A stretch of DNA of 64,000 nucleotides from Lachnospiraceae bacterium UBA1712 (GTDB lineage Bacteria; Bacillota; Clostridia; Lachnospirales; Lachnospiraceae): NCBI GenBank assembly GCA_002317175.1, contig DCJA01000018.1:35688-99687 (forward strand), read 5' to 3'. A model generated the notes under the pieces. The model made no database searches. It saw only the letters and a list, made by a program, of their open reading frames with translations, and was not told the origin of the DNA. Both the position numbers and the translations under genes were made by a program. Position 1 is the first letter of the stretch. Every line of letters starts with the position of its first letter. Of this stretch, positions 1 through 9,664 are shown piece after piece.

Positions 1-222
1 AAGCACAGTTGATATAAGGGAACCGCACAGCATACCTTGTGCTACCCGCTTTCCAAATCTACTCTTTTTCGCTACACTTTCATCAATATGTATAGGATTA
101 TAATCTCCAGTCAAATCAGCAAATTTCATAACATCATTTTCAGAAATCTGTTTAACTAAAGAAAAACCATCTCCAACTTTTATATCTTTATTAACAACAA
201 AATTTTTGCTCATTTTCTTCAT
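1..222 (-). CDS. MaoC-like (R)-hydratase domain protein, C-terminus beyond the window
   Basis: I translated this from the minus strand; it runs off the left edge, leaving 74 N-terminal codons. Around residues 35-65 it has the hot-dog hydratase signature: DLTGDYNPIHID, then FGKRVAQGMLCGSL. In the MaoC/PhaJ family the Asp and His of this motif hydrate enoyl-CoA. The gene is the last visible one of the polysaccharide operon, 46 bp after the epimerase, so it may act on a sugar-linked acyl group or a sugar dehydration step; that is inference. Start: ATG at 222, with a second in-frame ATG nine bases later and no strong Shine-Dalgarno for either. Confidence 0.75.
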   Translation of the reverse strand, partial: MKKMSKNFVVNKDIKVGDGFSLVKQISENDVMKFADLTGDYNPIHIDESVAKKSRFGKRVAQGMLCGSLISTVL

Positions 223-268
223 TTCTAAAACAACTCATCACTTGTACATAATAAATATATCAAAAAAC

Positions 269-1417
269 TCACTTTAAATCCCTAATAATTAAGCTTATAT
301 TTTTAATTAATTCACAAAGATCTCTGTATAAGCTTTTTCTCAGAATGAATAATCTGTTTCTATTTATTGCACACTTATTGTTCTTAATATAATCATCTAC
401 TATTTCTTTTTCTTCTAAACACAACATATTATTCTTACTTGCATACAATAATACATTGTCACATTTTGCATCCCATAATCTATCAACATCAAGATTATAT
501 TCCTCAAACTCTTTCTTCATTGCAACATACGTTTTTTCCATTCCTTCATATAGCTTTATGTTTGCATCATAATTTGTCACTTTTTTGATTTTTTCATCGT
601 CTAAAACTGTCTCAAGATTTTTATTATATTTTAATTCATCATATATTTCTGGCCAAATCAACCTAAACACCTCGATAGGTACATGTACTACTTTCGGTTT
701 AATCTCCAATATTATCCCGATTATTTTTATAACATCATCCCAATAGATTTCATTAGTATTTGATGAAATATTAAAATCATTATTAAATGAATTCTCATTT
801 CCAAACAGTTTTACTACTGCTTTTGAAAAGTCTTCAATATGAATAACTGAATATTTCACATTTTCGCATGCTACAATCGGAGCACCTACAATAATCCTGT
901 TAAATAACGTCCAACCAGGAGTTCTTGTTGCAATCGGAAAAGGAATTCTATAATCACCATATGTAACTGTTGGGCGAATAATTGTATAAACAATATTATT
1001 ATTTTTACAATAATCCCTTAAATATATTTCGCACGCTATCTTATCTCTAGTATATATCCAATCAGTGAAATTCTTTTCATCATCTTCTTTTATTCTTCCA
1101 CTTTTTCTATTATATATTCCTGCGGTAGAGACAAATATATATTGCTTGGTTCTATTAGCAAATGAATTAAGCGATATCTCAAGTTGTTTAACTGTGTATG
1201 CTAAACACTCTACAACTACATCAAAGGTCATATCTTTAATAGTAGTTTCAACCATTTGAATATTAAAAACATCTGCATATAGAGAAATAGCCCCATCAAT
1301 ATTTCTTGATTTATTATTCCCCCTTGTCAATGTATAAGTGGTATATCCACAAGAAACAGATTCCCTTACAAGCCCAGAACTTATTGTTCCAGTCCCCCCA
1401 GTAATTAACACCTTCAT
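269..1417 (-). CDS. NAD-dependent epimerase/dehydratase (extended SDR family)
   Basis: 382 aa. The N-terminus has a Rossmann fold with the nucleotide loop GGTGTISSGLV at residues 7-17. The SDR catalytic pair appears as YTRDK near residue 122, with a Thr-Ala-Gly stretch upstream where the active-site Ser/Thr lies. These enzymes epimerise, dehydrate or reduce nucleotide sugars in the cytoplasm. It follows the flippase gene by 45 bp and is probably co-transcribed. The C-terminal 80 residues, rich in Lys, Asn and Ile, are less conserved. The substrate cannot be read from sequence; a nucleotide-sugar role is inferred from the operon. Confidence 0.75.
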   Translation of the reverse strand: MKVLITGGTGTISSGLVRESVSCGYTTYTLTRGNNKSRNIDGAISLYADVFNIQMVETTIKDMTFDVVVECLAYTVKQLEISLNSFANRTKQYIFVSTAGIYNRKSGRIKEDDEKNFTDWIYTRDKIACEIYLRDYCKNNNIVYTIIRPTVTYGDYRIPFPIATRTPGWTLFNRIIVGAPIVACENVKYSVIHIEDFSKAVVKLFGNENSFNNDFNISSNTNEIYWDDVIKIIGIILEIKPKVVHVPIEVFRLIWPEIYDELKYNKNLETVLDDEKIKKVTNYDANIKLYEGMEKTYVAMKKEFEEYNLDVDRLWDAKCDNVLLYASKNNMLCLEEKEIVDDYIKNNKCAINRNRLFILRKSLYRDLCELIKNISLIIRDLK

Positions 1418-1462
1418 AAATTCAACCCTTTTATATGTATTAATAAGCTCTAAAAAATAACA

Positions 1463-2986
1463 CTACATATGTAGAAATGACTCAACTAAACCAATTGCCT
1501 TTTTCATATATACATTTTTTAAATAAACAATCACTTGATTTAAAATTGAAACGCCCAATGCAATTAAAAGTTTTACGATTAGTTCACCATATCCAACAAG
1601 CTTTATCATTCCGCAAGCACCATATGTTATTAGTCCGCATATAACCACCATGCAAATATATTTTGCAACTTGTATCAGATATGGTATTATTCGCTCTTTA
1701 AATATGGTTTTAAACAAGATAAGTATTAGCCAGGGCATTGCAACTAAAATATAACTAATAATGGTAGATAGTATTATTCCATATAGCCCCCAATAATTAA
1801 CCATTACAATATTACAAGCCAGATTAGTTCCAGCAGCAACTAATGGCCTAAATCTATCCTTATGCCATATTCCTGCTGCATCTTTATAAGTTGCCCAAAT
1901 CATTGTCAACTCATTAATATAAAAAAAGACTATAAAAAGAATAACTATGGAATTATTTAGGATTAACTCATCATCTTTTAACCACATTTTCATAAAAGGC
2001 TGATATAGTGCTACCATACAACATACACATATGCATAATATAAAACATACCATAAATGTTAAAAGACTAAAATCATCATAATTCTTCTTTCTACTTTCAG
2101 TAGCAATACTGTTTCCTATACTCGCGATCACAGAACTAAAAATAACGGTTACAAATCCACAAACTGAAAATATAATAAAATAATAATTCTGATATATTGC
2201 CAAATCCGTAAGTCCAAGAAAGGCTGATATAACAATAGTATCAACAGAATTTACTACAATGGATCCTAATTTGATCGCAAATAGATTCCTTATTCGAGTA
2301 TTAATATCCTTCTTCTTGTCTTCCTCCAATTCTCCATATGGCTTATAAGAAGGATACGTCTTTTGCGCCACAATAGCAGTTACAATATTCTGCAAAGTCT
2401 GTACCAATAGTGCTACAATAACAAACGCATAATAGTTCTTAATAATTATTAATGTGAAAATCTGACCACAATACTGAATCGTGCTCATTACTAAACCAGT
2501 TTTACTAATCAAATCATTACGCTGATTAGCCTGTAACACACTAGCTTTGTATGCAAAAAGCCAATATGAAAGAACTGTCACCACCAAATTCATATAGTAT
2601 AAAACATACAGACTAACATCACTTGGGACTTCGCCTTTTATTAAATAAGGCAAAAATGGAGTAAGCGCAACTCCTATTATCGCTATTACTCCACCGACAA
2701 TTCTGTAGTAAGTTCTGTATAACTTTAACAATGCGCAAATAGTTGCTGTATCATCATTTGCTATTGGCTTATACATTCCAAATACCATTGCCGACCCCAC
2801 TCCCAGTTCAGCAAGATTAAGTACCTGAAGAATTGAAGCAAACAAAGAATTTAAACCAACATATTCTATGCCTAGGTAATAGATAATTACTGTTCGTATA
2901 ACAAACGGTAGAATAACTTGATATATTTTTAATAGCATTCCATACAACAAATTCCTGGAAGCATTTTTAGTTCTACTAGTGCTCAT
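1463..2986 (-). CDS. Wzx-type polysaccharide flippase (MOP/PST superfamily)
   Basis: About 508 aa with 12-14 hydrophobic segments along its whole length, the layout of O-antigen/teichoic acid flippases. The N-terminus, NLLYGMLLKIYQVILPFVIR, is typical of the family. It should carry undecaprenyl-linked repeat units across the membrane. I moved the start to the ATG at 2986 (MSTSRTKN), which has an AGGGAAAT ribosome site, rather than an upstream ATG at 3013. It lies between the pyruvyl transferase remnant and the epimerase. With an initiating transferase at 13 kb this implies a Wzx/Wzy pathway, although no Wzy is in the window. Confidence 0.88.
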   Translation of the reverse strand: MSTSRTKNASRNLLYGMLLKIYQVILPFVIRTVIIYYLGIEYVGLNSLFASILQVLNLAELGVGSAMVFGMYKPIANDDTATICALLKLYRTYYRIVGGVIAIIGVALTPFLPYLIKGEVPSDVSLYVLYYMNLVVTVLSYWLFAYKASVLQANQRNDLISKTGLVMSTIQYCGQIFTLIIIKNYYAFVIVALLVQTLQNIVTAIVAQKTYPSYKPYGELEEDKKKDINTRIRNLFAIKLGSIVVNSVDTIVISAFLGLTDLAIYQNYYFIIFSVCGFVTVIFSSVIASIGNSIATESRKKNYDDFSLLTFMVCFILCICVCCMVALYQPFMKMWLKDDELILNNSIVILFIVFFYINELTMIWATYKDAAGIWHKDRFRPLVAAGTNLACNIVMVNYWGLYGIILSTIISYILVAMPWLILILFKTIFKERIIPYLIQVAKYICMVVICGLITYGACGMIKLVGYGELIVKLLIALGVSILNQVIVYLKNVYMKKAIGLVESFLHM

Positions 2987-3117
2987 ATGATTTCCCTTTT
3001 TTATTCTAAACACAAGGCTTCTCTAGAATAATTCATCATTCATTCTCTTTGTTTGTATATTTTACATTATGTATAATCACTTCTTATAAGTTAAATAGTT
3101 CCGCAGAAATAACAGTT

Positions 3118-3270
3118 CTAAATCTCCCAAAGTTCAAGTAAAGACTCTATTCTTCCAATCATTCCTTCCACATCAGGCTCCTAATATCTAAAAGTTGAAA
3201 ACTTCTTTTCAAATATAATAGAAAAAAGTGTAGTATGAACCGAATCGGCAAACGCTTTAAGCCCCCTCAC
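3118..3270 (-). pseudogene. Decayed C-terminal fragment of a second polysaccharide pyruvyl transferase
   Basis: The minus-strand translation of this otherwise empty gap reads VRGLKAFADSVHTTLFSII, then FEKKFSTFRY, an in-frame TAG, and EPDVEGMIGRIESLLELWEI followed by TAG. This parallels the C-terminus of the intact neighbour at 3327-4448 (VTDSFHGTVFSILFKKRFVVF, then MESRIDSLLTKFKF). The match to the D-S-x-H-x-T and RI-x-SLL landmarks is good but the copy is 5'-truncated and carries a stop. It is therefore probably the relic of a paralogue lost by deletion or recombination. No ribosome site or start was found. Confidence 0.75.
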
Positions 3271-3326
3271 TTTCTTCTATATATCCATTCCATTTTACGC
3301 TCGATATTCATAAAAAAATAACTATT

Positions 3327-4448
3327 TTATAATTCCAGTGAATTTACAATAAACTTCTTAGCTCGCTCTTTTTCAATTTCTAACTGTTCTTCCACCCCTG
3401 AGTAATCAACCATAATAGGGAAAAGCGACGGATTATTTATGTCATCTTTACATTTTTCAAATTTGAATTTTGTCAATAACGAATCAATTCTACTTTCCAT
3501 ATCATTTCCGTTTTCTGTAGCAAACCTTTCAAAAACAACAAACCGTTTTTTAAAGAGAATTGAAAATACAGTTCCATGAAAAGAATCCGTCACTATGCAT
3601 TCTGCGTGATTTACTAACCATACAAATTCATCAGGCGTAGTAAGAAATTCTTTCATATTCTTTATGCATCCATCACTTAAAAACTCAATATCCAAGCTAA
3701 TAACTCTTGCATCCAACTGACTACTTAAGTCTTCAAGATATTTTTTAATTTTCATATTCTTTTCACCTAAAAAATACGATAAGATATATTTCTCACCCTT
3801 AACATAAGCAGGTTTTTTTTCAACAGAAACCCACTTTTCCACTCCAAGAAGCATCGTTGGATCCATCACAACTGTCACATCTCTATTTATCAAATCCTTA
3901 ATAATATCTTTTCCAGAATTCTCTCTAGTAGATATTGCTTTGAATTTCGGCAACTCTCTGCGAAATATTTCTTCATATCCATCCGCTATTTTACGAGCTC
4001 CAAAACTAGCTGCAAATGCAATCCGCTGGTTATCATCTGCAAAAAAAGCTAGATGATTTAATAAATCGCAGCAAACCACTTCAAAATTTGCATTCCAAAT
4101 CTGGTCACTTCCACAAATAAAATAATCATACTCTTCTTTCAAATTATTTGGAGCATGATTATTAGAAACGCTTATATTTGAAAAACTAATATACTTTTTA
4201 TTAAACTTATCAAACTTCCTTTTTCTCTTTCTAGTACCAAAATTTGTATTTTTCTTTTTCAGAATCAATTTCAATAATTCTTTAGTTAAATATAATACTT
4301 TAGTTTTTCCATGCAAATCTCTTGAAGTTTCTCTTCTTATTGTATCCACCATCAACCCAAATGATTTAAGATATTCTTGCATGGCATAGTTCTGCAGTCG
4401 ATTACCATAATTAGCCCCGTCTGCAATTGTTAATATCGCAACTTTCAT
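3327..4448 (-). CDS. Polysaccharide pyruvyl transferase family protein
   Basis: 373 aa. Family landmarks include the N-terminal ILTIADGANYGNRLQNYA, the central DYFICGSDQIWN near residue 110, and TDSFHGTVFSILF near residue 285. Members either transfer pyruvate from phosphoenolpyruvate to form ketal groups on sugars (CsaB-like) or act as related transferases in exopolysaccharide clusters. A pyruvyl group would add negative charge to the polymer. The gene follows a GT2 by 20 bp. The broken copy just downstream suggests this function was once duplicated. Exact chemistry is inferred from the family. Confidence 0.85.
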   Translation of the reverse strand: MKVAILTIADGANYGNRLQNYAMQEYLKSFGLMVDTIRRETSRDLHGKTKVLYLTKELLKLILKKKNTNFGTRKRKRKFDKFNKKYISFSNISVSNNHAPNNLKEEYDYFICGSDQIWNANFEVVCCDLLNHLAFFADDNQRIAFAASFGARKIADGYEEIFRRELPKFKAISTRENSGKDIIKDLINRDVTVVMDPTMLLGVEKWVSVEKKPAYVKGEKYILSYFLGEKNMKIKKYLEDLSSQLDARVISLDIEFLSDGCIKNMKEFLTTPDEFVWLVNHAECIVTDSFHGTVFSILFKKRFVVFERFATENGNDMESRIDSLLTKFKFEKCKDDINNPSLFPIMVDYSGVEEQLEIEKERAKKFIVNSLEL

Positions 4449-4468
4449 CCACTATCTCATTCTTTCTT

Positions 4469-5419
4469 CTATTTCATAATAATACAACGAATTCCCAAAA
4501 TCATTTTTGTCTTAATCGTAAAATCTTCATCTCCAAAAGTTAACATCATAATATACCGTTCAAATGCAAGAAAACGGCAATAAATTCTAAACAACCAACA
4601 ACTCAAGTTCGAATTTCTATAAAAATGTATATATATATCAAACTCATATTGAACGAATGAACAGAATAGTTGTTTATTATAATTTTTAATTATTTTTTGC
4701 AATTCATGCAGCCCATATACTTCAGAAAAAACTTTCTTTTTGTTAGCTCTTGTAATCTTATTAAATTCAGACATCGCACTATCATTGTATATACAATAGC
4801 AATATACATTATCGGATTCCACAAAGATATCATTGCACTTCAACAAATATCTAGCAACAAACAGCCTATCTTCCCCATATGACACAAATTCATCAAAAAA
4901 AATATTATGTTCTTTAATAATCTTTGTTGCAAAAACTTTATTCCACAAGTAACCTTGATAACCAATCAATCCCTCTTTTACCAGAGCCCCTAAAACCTCA
5001 TCTTTCGAAACAGTGCCTTCTGTTTCAATCAATCTTCTGCTTGTATCATAATTGTCATCACAATTCAGAAAGTAGTTTGAGATAAGCATCTCATGACCTT
5101 CGCACATACGGATACGTTTTGCAAGGCTATCTTCTACAATATAATCATCAGCATCAACAAAAACAACAAATTCTCCTCTGGCATGTATTAATCCAACATT
5201 TCTAGCAGCTGAAACCCCCTTATTATCTTGTTTATGATAATATAACCTACTATCAAAATTGTACCTATTTATAACCTGTTCGGAATTATCAATACTACCA
5301 TCATTTACTATTATTAATTCTAATTCGATATCTTTCTGCGCTAAAATACTTTCAATACATCTAGCAACACTCTTTTCTGCATTATATACAGGTATTATCA
5401 CACTCACTTCAGGATACAT
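4469..5419 (-). CDS. Glycosyltransferase family 2
   Basis: About 316 aa. It has a GT-A fold with PEVSVIIPVYNAEKSVARC at the N-terminus, the NDGS motif near residue 38 and the metal-binding VDADD near residue 87. I chose the ATG at 5419 because GGGGGAG sits six to seven bases upstream; an earlier in-frame ATG at 5470 would add 17 unconserved residues. It adds one sugar to the lipid-linked repeat at the cytoplasmic membrane face. Donor and linkage are not readable. It is part of the minus-strand polysaccharide operon, 57 bp after another GT2. Confidence 0.88.
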   Translation of the reverse strand: MYPEVSVIIPVYNAEKSVARCIESILAQKDIELELIIVNDGSIDNSEQVINRYNFDSRLYYHKQDNKGVSAARNVGLIHARGEFVVFVDADDYIVEDSLAKRIRMCEGHEMLISNYFLNCDDNYDTSRRLIETEGTVSKDEVLGALVKEGLIGYQGYLWNKVFATKIIKEHNIFFDEFVSYGEDRLFVARYLLKCNDIFVESDNVYCYCIYNDSAMSEFNKITRANKKKVFSEVYGLHELQKIIKNYNKQLFCSFVQYEFDIYIHFYRNSNLSCWLFRIYCRFLAFERYIMMLTFGDEDFTIKTKMILGIRCIIMK

Positions 5420-5476
5420 AATCCACTCCCCCGCATATTCTCTCATAATACCAATACACATAATTATCACAAAATT

Positions 5477-6463
5477 CTACATAGATTTCTCATAATGTCT
5501 TTTTGCAATAAAGCGTACAAAATAATATACACCAAAATTCGATAACCTCAATATTTTTATCAAGCGCGACCTAATACAATAATATAATGACTCTTGTTGT
5601 CTCAATTCATCATCAAATGCAATTATTTCTTTTCGCTTTGAGTCTAGTAAAAAAAATAATTTATACTGAGCTTCTATCATCATTATGGTTCTCATTTTTA
5701 CTATATTACTTACTGCGCTCTCTTCTTCGAGTTTCAAACATAATCTATCCAAGAGCAACGTTATCACGCCATGCTCTTTGTAGTGTCTTCGAAGACCTTC
5801 TATACACATGCTTTGATCATTTCTTCCCAACCTATAGCAATATATTTCTTTATCAAAATAAGATATTGTTTTACACAAAAGAATTGCTTTTACCATAAAC
5901 TCAACATCTGTATAAAAACAATTTTCCGTTATTTTCACTTTATTTTTTAACAATTCAGTCTTAATACAAGCAGCATGCATTTGTAATAGCGGATACTGTT
6001 GTATACATTCCTCTATATTCTGCTCAAAAACATTCTTTAAGCCTAAAAAATCAACATTGCTTATTATTTTTCCATCAGCATCATTAAATGCTATGTATGG
6101 TGATATAACAATATCCGATTCTGTCCTTGATAAATACTCAATAAACTCCGAAATATTATTTTCACAATAAAAATCATCCCCATCTAGCTGCTTAAAATAC
6201 TTTCCTCTTGCTTCCTCTATCCCTTTATTGACAGTTGATCCCCATCCTCCATTTTCTTTATTAAATATTCTAAATATTTCCGGATAATTCCTTTCATATT
6301 TTTGAGCTATCGATAAGGTTTCATCCGACGATCCATCATTAACTATCTCAACCTCAATTGAACCACGCTCTACCTTAGCATTAACGAATTTTTCCAACGC
6401 ATCTTCAATATATTGTTCAACATTATATGCAGCAATAGACACTGTCAATATACACTCACACAT
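5477..6463 (-). CDS. Glycosyltransferase family 2
   Basis: 328 aa. The GT-A fold is shown by LTVSIAAYNVEQYIEDAL, then VNDGSSDET near residue 41 and LDGDD near residue 93, the nucleotide-sugar/metal site. The segment NGGWGSTVNKGIEEARGKYF lies between them, as in many capsule transferases. The C-terminal 100 residues are basic and probably membrane-associated. It lies between a GT4 and a GT2 in the operon with gaps of 35-57 bp. The sugar specificity is unknown. Confidence 0.87.
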   Translation of the reverse strand: MCECILTVSIAAYNVEQYIEDALEKFVNAKVERGSIEVEIVNDGSSDETLSIAQKYERNYPEIFRIFNKENGGWGSTVNKGIEEARGKYFKQLDGDDFYCENNISEFIEYLSRTESDIVISPYIAFNDADGKIISNVDFLGLKNVFEQNIEECIQQYPLLQMHAACIKTELLKNKVKITENCFYTDVEFMVKAILLCKTISYFDKEIYCYRLGRNDQSMCIEGLRRHYKEHGVITLLLDRLCLKLEEESAVSNIVKMRTIMMIEAQYKLFFLLDSKRKEIIAFDDELRQQESLYYCIRSRLIKILRLSNFGVYYFVRFIAKRHYEKSM

Positions 6464-6498
6464 TGATTAATAACTCCTTTTTTCTTAATCACATAAAC

Positions 6499-7722
6499 TC
6501 ACCCTATCACATCCATAATAATTTTATTAAACTTTCTACCAAACTCTCGTCTTCCAAACTCAGAAATGACACGTTCCCTTATATAATCCGAATCAAAGGA
6601 AATATTACCTAACAAATAATCATTTAATCCATCCGCCATACCTTCAACATCTACTACGCTATATATCCTTCCCATTTTTTCGTCAATATAATCCTCTACT
6701 CCTCCACATCTAGTAGAAAAAATAGGCAATCCACAGCATGCAGCTTCAAGCGCAGCCACCGGTTGACCTTCTTGGATAGATGTCATAACAAATGCATCTG
6801 CTCTATTATAGATTTCACACATCTCATCATGAGTTACTTCTGGAATCAGCGTCGTTTTGTCAAAAAAACTTGTTTCTTTAATTTTATTTTCAAATTGCAA
6901 TATGTTTTTCGAATAGCCCTTATTAGCAGCATATCCTACAATCAAAACATTAAACTCTATTTTGGTCTTTGAATTCAGCCGATTAATTACATCGATAAAC
7001 ATGTCATAATTCTTATAAAATGAATGTGATGCAACAATAAGAAATGTTTTGATCCTTTCATTATTTTTCTGCTTCTTAACAAATATTGAATCATCTACCA
7101 TATTTCCAATATATACAATTTTAGGAAGACTAATATTCAATAGCATTAGTTGCCTTATTTTTTCTACGCTAATAGCAAGAAACATTTCTGCATTTTCTAT
7201 TGCGTATTTGTTTATATCAAAAAGAACTGTTCCTGGCCATGGTACTGGCCCATGCTCTCCTACTACAAATGGTTTGTTAAAATATTGTGCTAAGCATTCC
7301 GTATAAAAAGCTTCTTTCTGAGCATCTACACAATAAAAAATGTCAACATTCTGATCCGTCTTTTTAAATAATTTAGTAATCTTTTTGTCTATTGTATTTC
7401 TTCTATACGTAGAAATATATTTTCCTACTCCTTCAATAGTGTTTCCGTTCATTTTTACTAGACAAGTTCTAACAAAATCCATAATATATGCAAATAGCGG
7501 TATATATGCTACCGCTTCATATACTACAGTATTTTTTTCTTTCCCCACTAGCCTAACAATGTCATTCTCAAATATACTTTTTTTTATATATTCTCTGAAT
7601 CTAAAAACAACCACGTCAGTTTCATCGCACAAACACAATGCCTGCTCTTTAAAAAAATTACCTTTATATGGATTTTCTTCAGTTGGATACCAATCCGATA
7701 CCAAACATATTTTATTTTTCAC
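6499..7722 (-). CDS. Glycosyltransferase family 4 (GT-B)
   Basis: About 408 aa. The C-terminal half has the GT4 donor site with the E-x7-E motif (EGQPVAALEAACCGLPIF near residue 325). The middle has GEHGPVPWPG, a typical acceptor-side His motif. I prefer a GTG start at 7722, since GGAG lies six bases upstream; the longer reading begins at a TTG. It catalyses retaining sugar transfer from a nucleotide sugar. The next upstream gene ends 64 bp away. Specificity is unknown. Confidence 0.87.
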   Translation of the reverse strand: MKNKICLVSDWYPTEENPYKGNFFKEQALCLCDETDVVVFRFREYIKKSIFENDIVRLVGKEKNTVVYEAVAYIPLFAYIMDFVRTCLVKMNGNTIEGVGKYISTYRRNTIDKKITKLFKKTDQNVDIFYCVDAQKEAFYTECLAQYFNKPFVVGEHGPVPWPGTVLFDINKYAIENAEMFLAISVEKIRQLMLLNISLPKIVYIGNMVDDSIFVKKQKNNERIKTFLIVASHSFYKNYDMFIDVINRLNSKTKIEFNVLIVGYAANKGYSKNILQFENKIKETSFFDKTTLIPEVTHDEMCEIYNRADAFVMTSIQEGQPVAALEAACCGLPIFSTRCGGVEDYIDEKMGRIYSVVDVEGMADGLNDYLLGNISFDSDYIRERVISEFGRREFGRKFNKIIMDVIG

Positions 7723-7786
7723 ACATTTCTCCAAATTCTAGATTTACTGGACTAATATCATCTTTAACGTAACACTCAAAAAAAAA

Positions 7787-8749
7787 TTAATCAATTATCT
7801 CCTTAACCGCTGTCATTCTTGGATAAATTCTGAATTTAAGTGCTTGCCCAACTCGACCATACTCAGTTATTTTAAACATGATATTAAGAAAGATATTTTT
7901 ATTATATTTTCTTTTTAGTACTTTACAAATTTTATAATGAAATGCGTCACTAGCGTTGCATTGCGACAAAATCAATTCATCGACAGCTTGCCTGTCTTCT
8001 ATTATCTTTTTTTTCCACTTTGAATCATTTACAGTGGAAATCCCCCTACCATATTCATACAACACTAGTTTTTCTTCAGTAAATATTGGGTATATTCCTT
8101 CGTAAATAATCATTCTAAACAAGAAATCTTCGGCATACTTTACTTTTCCCAAAGCCATTTGAACATAATATAAATACATCTTACGTTCAAAGATGATAGC
8201 AGCTCCCACCGGTAAATCATCTAAAGCAATATAATGCCATGTTGCTTTTTTCATATCATCTCTCAAATACGCACTAAGCATCTGAGGATGTGCTTTCACA
8301 GATACCGTCTTTTTAACACCATCCATATTAGTGTAAAAAATAGGGTCACAAAAAGACCACTTCCGTTTACTTTTTGTCATTTTATCAATCCACAATCTCA
8401 AACAATCAGATCCAATCAGCAAATCTCCGGGCCCAAGTAATTTAATATAAATGGAGTCAGTCTCACTAATACTTCCGTACACATTTGCCAACGTGCCTAA
8501 ATTAATAGAATTTAAAATCAATTTGTATTTATAAAAACATTTCTGTTCAAAATATGTCTCTATTTTGTCTTTGTTAAAGTTTTCACTTCCATCATCGGAT
8601 ACAATAATATTAAAATCTATATCACACTGTTTTATTACTGAATCTAGCGTATCACATACTTTCTTTATTTCTGAATTATACGTAAGAACTACAACGGTAA
8701 TTGTTGCTTTATCCGAAAAGTGTTTACCAAAAATTATTTGTTTATCCAA
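7787..8749 (-). CDS. Glycosyltransferase family 2
   Basis: 320 aa. ATITVVVLTYNSEIKKVC at the N-terminus and SDDGSENFNKD near residue 50 mark a GT-A fold. The usual DxD appears as LGPGD near residue 107, so the metal motif is atypical. The start is a TTG touching the TGA of the preceding gene, with GGGGGAG well placed upstream; coupled translation is likely. It belongs to the polysaccharide operon. An unusual DxD could mean an altered donor or a weak enzyme; this cannot be settled by eye. Confidence 0.8.
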   Translation of the reverse strand: MDKQIIFGKHFSDKATITVVVLTYNSEIKKVCDTLDSVIKQCDIDFNIIVSDDGSENFNKDKIETYFEQKCFYKYKLILNSINLGTLANVYGSISETDSIYIKLLGPGDLLIGSDCLRLWIDKMTKSKRKWSFCDPIFYTNMDGVKKTVSVKAHPQMLSAYLRDDMKKATWHYIALDDLPVGAAIIFERKMYLYYVQMALGKVKYAEDFLFRMIIYEGIYPIFTEEKLVLYEYGRGISTVNDSKWKKKIIEDRQAVDELILSQCNASDAFHYKICKVLKRKYNKNIFLNIMFKITEYGRVGQALKFRIYPRMTAVKEIID

Positions 8750-9664
8750 TCAATCTCCCCCAAAACCATCATCTCTTTTTGTAACATATTCAATCTTAGG
8801 ATTAAAACTTATACCATCAATGGTTCCACCAATAATTACACCAATTCTGTTTTTTATATTATCTTTTGCAAACAACAATACGCGAAGAATATGAATAGGT
8901 AGTCTTCCAATAAGATGAACCACTCCCTTAATTCCTTCTCGCTTATATAAATACACCTCATTTCTATATGCATACCTATATCTATCTATCCTATTATCAC
9001 AATCAGTAGCAACATTTGCACCATTATTGGTATTGGTCTTATGCACCACAATACTAGAATTAACTAAATAAGCTTTATATTTTCTACTTATTCTCCGTGT
9101 GAATTCCAAATCATCTGTCCAAATAAAGAATTCTTTAATAGGTAAACCTACATCATATATTATATCTTGAGGAATTAGCAAAGACACAAACGTTGCCATG
9201 CATATTGGAACGCATTCAGTATAAAAATCCTTAACTTTCTTTCTAATCCCCATTCTCGGAACATTCATATTACAAATACTCGAGTCTTTCCAAAGAACTT
9301 TACTAGCCAAAAAGCCCAAATTAGAATCGTTTGCGTTTATTATCAATTGTTCCAGTGCATCCGGCTCAGGAACACTGTCGTCATCCATCAACCAAATAAA
9401 ATCATATTCGCTCTCCAGTGATCTTTTTATTCCAAAATTGAAACCACCTGCTCCACCTATATTTCCGCCTGTGTTAACATAACAAATACTCCTATCCGAA
9501 GTATAATTACAAATAGCATCAAAGGTTCCATCAACACTATTATTATCTACAACAAGTATATCAAGATTTTTATAGGTTTGATTAACTAAACTGCCTATAT
9601 TTTCAACAAGCAATTCTTTTCTATTGTAGGTAACCACAATCGCAAGCACACTTGGATTATTCAT
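8750..9664 (-). CDS. Glycosyltransferase family 2 (rhamnosyl/galactofuranosyl-transferase-like)
   Basis: 304 aa. LAIVVTYNRKELLVENI starts a GT-A fold. DNNSVDGT near residue 42, GGNIGGAGGFNFGI near residue 66 and WLMDDDSVPEPDAL near residue 92 form the typical set seen in rhamnosyl and galactofuranosyl transferases. WTDDLEFTRRI near residue 182 provides the probable catalytic base. Its ATG overlaps the stop of the aminotransferase gene by four bases (ATGA), indicating translational coupling. The donor may be the amino-deoxy sugar made by the three upstream genes, but this is inference from position only. Confidence 0.85.
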   Translation of the reverse strand: MNNPSVLAIVVTYNRKELLVENIGSLVNQTYKNLDILVVDNNSVDGTFDAICNYTSDRSICYVNTGGNIGGAGGFNFGIKRSLESEYDFIWLMDDDSVPEPDALEQLIINANDSNLGFLASKVLWKDSSICNMNVPRMGIRKKVKDFYTECVPICMATFVSLLIPQDIIYDVGLPIKEFFIWTDDLEFTRRISRKYKAYLVNSSIVVHKTNTNNGANVATDCDNRIDRYRYAYRNEVYLYKREGIKGVVHLIGRLPIHILRVLLFAKDNIKNRIGVIIGGTIDGISFNPKIEYVTKRDDGFGGD

